From assembly GCF_003525665.1 (NCBI RefSeq), contig NZ_DQDX01000037.1:1-7177 (forward strand): a stretch of 7,177 nucleotides of DNA. The letters are read 5' to 3'. Below, piece by piece: positions 1 through 5,082 of the stretch. The stretch comes from Flavobacterium sp. (GTDB taxonomy: Bacteria; Bacteroidota; Bacteroidia; Flavobacteriales; Flavobacteriaceae). Under the pieces are notes generated by a model. It ran no database searches, had not been told where the DNA came from, and saw only the letters and a program-made list of their open reading frames with translations. Every line of letters starts with the position of its first letter. Position 1 is the stretch's first letter. Position numbers and translations under genes: made by a program.

Positions 1-5
1 CTCTG

Positions 6-47
6 AATTAATAACTCTTAATTCATAACTCCTAATTCCAAACTCAT
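6..47. repeat. Imperfect 14-bp tandem repeat upstream of hutU
   Basis: Three adjacent 14-bp units can be aligned at 6-19, 20-33 and 34-47, each beginning AATT and containing an AACTC core (AATTAATAACTCTT, AATTCATAACTCCT, AATTCCAAACTCAT). They end seven bases before the hutU start codon, so they occupy the 5' leader. Simple AT-rich repeats of this type are common between genes in some Bacteroidota. I see no Shine-Dalgarno sequence, which is normal for the phylum. A regulatory role is not shown by the sequence. Confidence 0.6.
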
Positions 48-54
48 AACCATC

Positions 55-1746
55 ATGCAATACCAATACGACCCGGAAAAATACAAAACACCTACAGGTA
101 CAACACTAAACTGTAAAGGATGGGTGCAGGAAGCCGCCTTGCGGATGCTCTTGAATAATTTAGATCCCCAAGTAGCGGAACGCCCCGAAGATTTAATTGT
201 ATATGGCGGAAGAGGTAAGGCAGCAAGAAATTTTGAGTCGCTGGATAAAATTATTACTTGCTTAAAAAGCCTGGAGAACGATGAATCCTTATTGATACAA
301 AGTGGTAAGCCCGTAGCTGTTTTTAAAACACATCCAGATGCACCAAGGGTATTATTATCTAATTCACAATTGGTTCCTAACTGGGCCAATTGGAAACATT
401 TTACAGCATTGGAGCAAAAGGGTTTAATGATGTATGGACAAATGACTGCCGGTAGTTGGATTTATATCGGCTCTCAAGGTATTGTACAAGGAACTTTTGA
501 AACTTATGCAGCTGTTGCGGATAAACATTTTGGAGGCACTTTAAAAGGTACGCTACATGTAACAGCCGGTTTAGGCGGTATGGGTGGTGCGCAACCTTTA
601 GCAATTACTATGAATGAGGGTGTTGCTTTGATAGCAGAGGTAGAAGAATGGCGTATAGATAAAAGAATAGACACTAAATATTTAGACGAACAATTCACAG
701 ATATAGATGCCGCTATAGATAAAGCCCTCAAATATAAAACCGAAGGAAAAGCGAAAAGTATCGGTGTGCTATGTAATGCCATATCGTTATTACAAAGATT
801 AATAGAGAGAAATATTGTTCCCGATACATTAACGGATCAGACCAGTGCACATGACCCATTAGTAGGCTACGTGCCACACCAACTCACTAATGAAGCGGCT
901 AATTTATTAAGAGGCACGAATCCGGAAGAGTATATACGGCTTAGTTATCAGAGTATGTATTTGCATGTGCAGTTGATGTTGGAGTTGATGGATATGGGCG
1001 CTATCACATTTGATTATGGAAATAATATTCGTGCTCGTGCTCATGAATACGAAAATAATCCGGATGCACGTATTGCTATTAATGAAGCCAATAGAGGCAG
1101 GGCTTTTGAGTTTCCGGGTTTTGTACCGGCCTATATTCGTCCGCTTTTCTGCGAAGGCAAAGGTCCATTCCGTTGGGCTGCATTGAGTGGCGATCCGGAA
1201 GATATTGCTGTTACAGATGAGGTAGTACAAGCATTATTTCCAGAGAATAAAAGTATGCAGCGATGGATGAAAATGGCAAAAGAAAAAATTAGTTTTCAAG
1301 GATTACCGGCACGTATATGTTGGTTAGGACAAGGCGAGCGCGAGCGAACGGGATTGGCTTTTAATCAATTAGTAAAAGAAGGAAAACTAAAAGCACCCAT
1401 TGTTATAGGAAGAGATCATTTAGATACCGGTTCGGTAGCATCTCCCAACAGAGAAACAGAAGCTATGCTCGATGGCAGCGATGCTGTAGCCGACTGGCCT
1501 ATTTTGAATGCACTGCTTAGCACTGCCGGTGGTGCCAGCTGGGTAAGCTTGCATCATGGCGGTGGGGTAGGTATGGGATATAGTATTCATGCAGGTATGG
1601 TAATTGTTGCAGATGGTACCGATGAAGCCGCAGCAAGATTATCTCGCGTATTACGGAACGATCCCGGTATCGGAGTAATAACACATGCAGATGCCGGATA
1701 TGAATCAGCCAAGGAAGCAGCGGAGAGGTTTGGGTTGGGGATTTAG
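55..1746 (+). CDS. hutU: Urocanate hydratase (urocanase)
   Basis: This cytoplasmic enzyme carries out the second step of histidine degradation, converting urocanate to 4-imidazolone-5-propionate with a tightly bound NAD+ used as an electrophile. The 563-residue product is close to the usual family length of about 555 and looks complete. Visible family motifs are CKGWVQEAALRMLLNNLDP near the N-terminus (residues 20-38), GGRGKAARN (51-59), the glycine-rich NAD-binding AGLGGMGGAQP (about 171-181), the active-site segment ARICWLGQGER with the catalytic Cys at residue 422 (codon 1318-1320), SVASPNRETEAM (460-471) and HHGGGVGMG (500-508). The ATG at 55 gives the expected short N-terminus before the conserved block. 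No other hut gene lies in the window: the next gene, lgt, is convergent and unrelated in function. Regulation cannot be read from the 54 bases available upstream. The identification is very secure. Confidence 0.98.
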   Translation: MQYQYDPEKYKTPTGTTLNCKGWVQEAALRMLLNNLDPQVAERPEDLIVYGGRGKAARNFESLDKIITCLKSLENDESLLIQSGKPVAVFKTHPDAPRVLLSNSQLVPNWANWKHFTALEQKGLMMYGQMTAGSWIYIGSQGIVQGTFETYAAVADKHFGGTLKGTLHVTAGLGGMGGAQPLAITMNEGVALIAEVEEWRIDKRIDTKYLDEQFTDIDAAIDKALKYKTEGKAKSIGVLCNAISLLQRLIERNIVPDTLTDQTSAHDPLVGYVPHQLTNEAANLLRGTNPEEYIRLSYQSMYLHVQLMLELMDMGAITFDYGNNIRARAHEYENNPDARIAINEANRGRAFEFPGFVPAYIRPLFCEGKGPFRWAALSGDPEDIAVTDEVVQALFPENKSMQRWMKMAKEKISFQGLPARICWLGQGERERTGLAFNQLVKEGKLKAPIVIGRDHLDTGSVASPNRETEAMLDGSDAVADWPILNALLSTAGGASWVSLHHGGGVGMGYSIHAGMVIVADGTDEAAARLSRVLRNDPGIGVITHADAGYESAKEAAERFGLGI

Positions 1747-1846
1747 GGGATAGGGTATAGGGTAGAGGGTGTAGGCTATAAGCTATAAGCTATAAGGTTT
1801 AGGGTATAGGGAATAGGTTATAGGGGATAGGCCATAGAGTAGCGTA
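1747..1846. repeat. ATAGGG-like low-complexity spacer with three GCTATAA units
   Basis: The space after the hutU stop is built of short degenerate repeats: several copies of ATAGGG or its variants (GGATAGGG, GTATAGGG, TTATAGGGG), and three perfect head-to-tail copies of GCTATAA at 1775-1781, 1782-1788 and 1789-1795. No reading frame with protein-like content is visible. This is slippage-prone filler of a kind seen between Bacteroidota genes and may vary in length between strains. Confidence 0.65.
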
Positions 1847-1866
1847 GGCTGAGCGAAGTCGAAGCC
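1847..1866. repeat. REP-like GAGCGAAGTCGAAG element between convergent genes
   Basis: The 20-base stretch begins GGCT and ends AGCC, which can pair, and its core is GAGCGAAGTCGA. From memory, closely similar sequences (CTGAGCGAAGTCGAAG or its complement) recur many times between genes in Bacteroidota genomes. It lies between the convergent ends of hutU and lgt, five bases before the lgt stop codon. It could act as a mild hairpin terminator or be a dispersed repeat. Only one copy is in this window, so repetition cannot be shown here. Confidence 0.5.
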
Positions 1867-1871
1867 GAAGC

Positions 1872-2945
1872 TTATGCTGTAGTTTTTGCGCGTTTATTAC
1901 ATGCATAAAACATATACACACCACCAATAAATAATGCTAATGAAATGAGCTCTGCTTGTGTTGGATGAAATGGCAAATCGTATTTTGTATCTACTCTAAT
2001 TTTCTCAATTAAAAATCTTTCCACTCCATTCATCATCAGATAAATAGAAAATAATAATCCGGGTATTTTAATTTTCTTACGTAAAACCCAAATTACAAGA
2101 AATAAAAGAGCACAAACAATAACTTCATATAATGGAGTAGGATATACCGGAAATGGCAATTGATTACAAAATTGCTCGCCCACGCAACCGGGTATACGCT
2201 CACCTACACTTAATACATTATGCGGATACTGGTAGCTCCATAAAAAATTAGGAAGCCATGTAAATGGTTTTGGATTAGTATTCACAATTCCCCAATCACC
2301 ATCGCCGCTAATCTGGCATCCTACCCTACCTAGTGCATAAGCAAACATCATGGTAGGAGCAAAAGCATCGAGCAAATGAATAAATGTGATTTTATTTTTA
2401 CGGGCATACCAATAAATGGCAAGCCCTGCACAAATTAGTCCGCCGTAAAAAGTAAGGCCGCTAAATGATATGAGCGACCCAATCGGATCCTTGGTAAACT
2501 CATTCCAATTTTCAAGATTATGAAAAATTTTAGCTCCAAGAAAACCGAACAACGCTGCATATATAACCATATCTCCCACCCTATCATGTGGCCAGATCCG
2601 AATAGTTCTCTCTTCCGGCTTTTCTAACTGTTGCTTTTTTTTCTCCCACCATTTCAACCCGCCAAAAAGCAGTGCTACCAACATACCGGATAAAAAATTA
2701 CCATGAGAAGATAGTAAGAATGATTGAGGATCATTGAGTGCATCAGGCACTGTAAATGCACCAACAATTTTATAGCCGAATATAAAACCAAATAACGCGT
2801 TAATTACAAGTTCTGATAAAGAAGCCGGTTCTCCTATTTTGATTTTTTCCTCTGTATAAATAAATGATCCTAAACCCTGTTTACGCTTCAATTCAATGCT
2901 CAATATCCATGCAGATATGATAAAAGATAAAGCAACAAAAAAACC
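1872..2945 (-). CDS. lgt: Prolipoprotein diacylglyceryl transferase, 5'-truncated, long divergent type
   Basis: Lgt is an inner-membrane enzyme that moves diacylglycerol from phosphatidylglycerol to the lipobox cysteine of prolipoproteins, the first step of lipoprotein maturation. Counting from the TTG at 2903, the 343 residues show hydrophobic segments, TFYGGL (151-156), GRVGCQISGD (192-201, the counterpart of GRxGNFxNGE), YPTPLYE (254-260, counterpart of HPTQLYE), and NGVERFLIEKIR (292-303), which holds the conserved Arg, Glu and Arg. The TTG is unlikely to be the true start. The same frame continues to read GFFVALSF and then AWILSIELKRK up to about 2945, as I recall for long Bacteroidota Lgt proteins, before meeting a stop at 2955-2957. 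No ATG is available there, so some N-terminal residues (perhaps about 30) are missing. The gene is convergent with hutU. Family assignment is firm; activity of this truncated copy is doubtful. Confidence 0.9.
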   Translation of the reverse strand, partial: GFFVALSFIISAWILSIELKRKQGLGSFIYTEEKIKIGEPASLSELVINALFGFIFGYKIVGAFTVPDALNDPQSFLLSSHGNFLSGMLVALLFGGLKWWEKKKQQLEKPEERTIRIWPHDRVGDMVIYAALFGFLGAKIFHNLENWNEFTKDPIGSLISFSGLTFYGGLICAGLAIYWYARKNKITFIHLLDAFAPTMMFAYALGRVGCQISGDGDWGIVNTNPKPFTWLPNFLWSYQYPHNVLSVGERIPGCVGEQFCNQLPFPVYPTPLYEVIVCALLFLVIWVLRKKIKIPGLLFSIYLMMNGVERFLIEKIRVDTKYDLPFHPTQAELISLALFIGGVYMFYACNKRAKTTA

Positions 2946-2946
2946 A
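2937..2946. other. Probable chimeric or recombination junction
   Basis: Within a seven-base A-run (2937-2943) followed by CC, the family-like translation of lgt on the minus strand ends (GFF... read from 2945 downward) and the family-like translation of a glycoside hydrolase on the plus strand begins (KKPIVIQEFG from 2938). Each gene is missing its 5' part at the same point, and base composition and apparent taxonomy also change here. The exact base cannot be fixed because the A-run could belong to either side. Confidence 0.75.
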
Positions 2947-3219
2947 ATAGTAATTCAGGAATTTGGTGTTCCATCGTATCGCGGAATTTGGAATTGGACA
3001 GGAACAACCAAAGATGGTCAAGCCGAATACCATAAAAAAATGCAAGAATTATTCAAAAAGAACAATCTTGCATTTATGTCGTGGACGTTATATGATTTTC
3101 CTGCTGTTCCAAATCAAGTTGCCGGAAAATGGCCTTGGCAGAAAAATAGACAGAAAAAATTTGGTTTTATTGATGAAAAAGGAAAAGAAAAACCTGCTTT
3201 TTTATACATTTCCAACTAA
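2938..3219 (+). CDS. C-terminal fragment of a clan GH-A glycoside hydrolase
   Basis: This is the last part of a TIM-barrel glycoside hydrolase of the GH5-like clan GH-A. KPIVIQEFG matches the strand carrying the catalytic nucleophile Glu (codon 2959-2961). It is followed by QAEYHKKMQELFKKNNL, a typical helix, then FMSWTLYDFP on the last strand (Trp codon 3082-3084) and the closing FGFIDEKGKEKPAFLYI. The acid/base half of the barrel and any signal peptide are absent. The frame is open back to a stop at 2857, and an ATG at 2896 exists. However, the stretch 2896-2937 is better explained as antisense of lgt, so I do not regard that ATG as the native start. The fragment is convergent with the flippase gene, which suggests a hydrolase acting on a polymer made by that locus. 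GH5, GH39 or a related family are all possible, and the substrate is unknown. Confidence 0.75.
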   Translation, partial: KKPIVIQEFGVPSYRGIWNWTGTTKDGQAEYHKKMQELFKKNNLAFMSWTLYDFPAVPNQVAGKWPWQKNRQKKFGFIDEKGKEKPAFLYISN

Positions 3220-3312
3220 CTTTTTTCCATAGAAAGCAATGAAGCTGCGTAATAATTAGCTTTGGCACTATTTTTTTCTGTTATCAATTTTTTAAATTCG
3301 ATGACTTGAAAT

Positions 3313-4581
3313 TTAGTTTAATGGAACACTCTTTTTACCGTGATAAAAGAAATAGACCAACTGAAAAATCAATAAGATTACCATTGAAATAATTTGCATT
3401 TCAATTACTTGCTCTAATGATTTATGAAATAACGCAATTAGTATTATTTGAGTTAATCCTAAAAGTCCCGAGATTACAACTGGTGTGTGTTTATTAATAG
3501 AAAGAAAATAGTAGGCAAAGATATTGGCAATGGCAAAAATCGATGTTGCTAAAGCATACTTCCATAATAAAAAAGCTATGGAAAGGTAATTTTCACCAAA
3601 CATTAAAAACACAACTTGCTCACGAAATAAATAGGTTGTAGCTACAATAAAAGTAGACAATACAACTATATAACCTAAATATTTTATTAAAATAGGTCGT
3701 GTATTTTTTCCTTCTTTTTTTAGTGTAAGTACCGTGGGCAAAAGTAGCATTAAAAACATCCACGCTACAAAATATACTGCTCTTCCAATTAAGGCAATCG
3801 AAGCATACAATCCGGCTTCTTGGTTGTTAAAATAATGCTTCACTAGAACTACATCGCTGTTGTTTATAATAATTTGGGTCAGCTCGTAAAAAGCTGTAAG
3901 GGCAAAAAAGGTGGCGATTTTTTGGATGCTTATCGTTTCTCTTTTTTCAAGCGTAAGTTTCTTTAAAAAGATTTTTTGAAACGGTTGCAATCCAAAAACA
4001 AAAGACAATGTAATTCCGGAAGCAACAATAATTGTACTAGGTAGATTTGGGACAAAAAGGATGGCGACGATAGTAAACAATAAACGACTAATCATTTCTG
4101 AAGTGTAGGTTCTCGACAGATTGAAAAAGTTGTTTTTTCCTTGATAAATTCCGCGATTCACACTCATTAAAAAGTAAAGTGGAATTCCGGCACCAAACAA
4201 AACAAACATTGACGCAGATTGTGTATGAAAGACTTTTTGCAGTAGGTTACAAGAAGCCATGATGATTAATCCTAAAACAATTCCAGAGAAAAGAGCATAT
4301 TTTGTCATTAATCGAATAAAAGCAATACGTTTTCTAAAAGTGTAGATTACTACATATTTAGTAGTTACAATTTGAAACGTCATTCCAATGAAGGACAAAA
4401 TCAATAAAAATGTAATTAAAATAGCGGCATCGGCAAAAGCTTCTGGACCTAAAAATAGACCTAAAAATAGATTATAAAGGAAATTTCCACCATTTACTAC
4501 TAACATTGTAACCATAAACAACTGTTCATCGCTGAACTGTTTTGATATAAATGGCTTTGTAACTTGGACTGATTTTAACAT
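3313..4581 (-). CDS. Polysaccharide flippase, Wzx/MATE (MOP superfamily)-like
   Basis: The product is a 422-residue integral membrane protein, almost wholly made of hydrophobic segments (about 12), as expected for lipid-linked oligosaccharide flippases that move sugar intermediates across the inner membrane. Features seen are an N-terminal NGGNFLYNLFLGLFLGPEAF block (30-49), GIYQGKNNF (144-152), and NNSDVVLVKHYFNNQEAGLY (240-259), which matches the second-half D-V-xLxxYF...EAGLY pattern of O-antigen and capsule flippases. Basic loops such as TFRKR (81-85) fit a positive-inside topology. The ATG at 4579-4581 is preceded by A-rich sequence without a strong ribosome site. The gene follows the STAS gene on the same strand after 37 bases, so the two are probably one operon. 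The length and the end (SVPLN) look natural. A MATE drug exporter is less likely given the EAGLY signature and context. The sugar substrate cannot be inferred. Confidence 0.85.
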   Translation of the reverse strand: MLKSVQVTKPFISKQFSDEQLFMVTMLVVNGGNFLYNLFLGLFLGPEAFADAAILITFLLILSFIGMTFQIVTTKYVVIYTFRKRIAFIRLMTKYALFSGIVLGLIIMASCNLLQKVFHTQSASMFVLFGAGIPLYFLMSVNRGIYQGKNNFFNLSRTYTSEMISRLLFTIVAILFVPNLPSTIIVASGITLSFVFGLQPFQKIFLKKLTLEKRETISIQKIATFFALTAFYELTQIIINNSDVVLVKHYFNNQEAGLYASIALIGRAVYFVAWMFLMLLLPTVLTLKKEGKNTRPILIKYLGYIVVLSTFIVATTYLFREQVVFLMFGENYLSIAFLLWKYALATSIFAIANIFAYYFLSINKHTPVVISGLLGLTQIILIALFHKSLEQVIEMQIISMVILLIFQLVYFFYHGKKSVPLN

Positions 4582-4617
4582 TTTAATTTTTCTTTATTTT
4601 CTAGGCTTTTTTTTTAA

Positions 4618-4920
4618 TTATGCTGCGTTGTTGTTTAATAAAAATCGTAATTTTTCGTTTTTAAATAATTCAACTACTTTTTGATTTTGATAACCAACAA
4701 TGTAAAATGCTTTATTTTTTGAAAGTGCTTTTTTATATAATGCAATAATTACTTGAAAACCCGTTTTATCTAAATCAATAATATGGTGTAATGAAATAAC
4801 TATAAAGCTCGATTCATTTATTAATGCTTCAAAATAATTCTTTAATGATGTAGCGTTTTGAGAATTTAAACTTCCGTTGATTTCAAAAATTCCTGCGTTA
4901 TTTGTAATTAGTAAAGCCAT
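4618..4920 (-). CDS. Small STAS-domain protein (anti-sigma factor antagonist-like)
   Basis: The 100-residue protein is a single STAS domain. It has an N-terminal strand pair ending INGSLNSQNATSLKNYF (14-30, typical G-x-L/I-x-x-x-N/x-A... entry to helix 1), a central strand FIVISLHHIIDLD (39-51), then DKTG (51-54) at the usual D-S/T-S/T-G phosphorylation loop, and the closing FYIVGYQNQKVVELFKNEKL (72-91). Thr53 occupies the place where family members carry the phosphorylated Ser, while the preceding position is Lys. STAS proteins usually bind a partner kinase, sigma-factor antagonist or transporter and are switched by phosphorylation. The gene is the first of a likely two-gene unit with the flippase and is divergent from the TPR-barrel gene, which suggests a role in controlling the polysaccharide locus. 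No partner kinase or phosphatase is in the window. Domain assignment is good; the function is inferred. Confidence 0.82.
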   Translation of the reverse strand: MALLITNNAGIFEINGSLNSQNATSLKNYFEALINESSFIVISLHHIIDLDKTGFQVIIALYKKALSKNKAFYIVGYQNQKVVELFKNEKLRFLLNNNAA

Positions 4921-5082
4921 GATAATTTTTTATTTCTGTTGATTTATTTCTTATTTCTAATGCAAATATCTATCGATTAACTGCGAGACATCGATATTAT
5001 TCGACGAACGGTAAGTTGCTGTAGTTGAAATATCAAAGGTTTATGACTAACTTGCACCCATTAATAATTATACTATCGACGA
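4921..5082. promoter_or_regulatory. Divergent intergenic region with inverted repeat TATCGAT-N12-ATCGATA
   Basis: This 162-bp gap separates the divergent STAS and TPR-barrel genes and must hold the promoters of both if they are independently transcribed. It contains a perfect 7-bp inverted repeat, TATCGAT at 4971-4977 and ATCGATA at 4990-4996, with a 12-base spacer. The octamer TCGACGAA occurs twice, at 5001-5008 and 5076-5083, the second copy running into the ATG. I could not find a full Bacteroidota promoter (TTTG and TAnnTTTG at proper spacing) on either strand. The nearest sequence is GATATTTG on the minus strand just before 4962, with one mismatch. A regulator-binding site is plausible but unproved. 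Confidence 0.35.

Noticed and set aside
504..1230. Open frames on the minus strand inside hutU.
   Set aside because: They lie antisense to a well-conserved enzyme, show no recognisable domains and are explained as shadows of hutU codons.
1747..1866. The short direct repeats, considered as a CRISPR array.
   Set aside because: The units are 6-7 bases, contiguous and degenerate, with no unique spacers of regular length and no cas genes.
2896..2937. An ATG at 2896 could start the hydrolase frame as a 107-residue protein, and NIHADMIKDKATKK even reads somewhat like a GH helix.
   Set aside because: The same bases read on the minus strand give strongly Lgt-like sequence continuous with the rest of lgt, so the plus-strand reading is most likely coincidence. 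A complete GH-A barrel also needs several hundred residues.
3242..3277. AAGCT/AGCTT 5-bp inverted repeat followed nine bases later by seven Ts, a possible terminator for the hydrolase gene.
   Set aside because: The stem is short and AT-rich, the loop is 11 bases and the T-run is not adjacent, so it is no better than expected by chance in this AT-rich gap.
5052..5074. TTGCAC followed by TATACT, resembling a sigma-70 type promoter for the TPR-barrel gene.
   Set aside because: The spacer is only 11 bases, too short, and Bacteroidota primary promoters use TTTG and TAnnTTTG instead.
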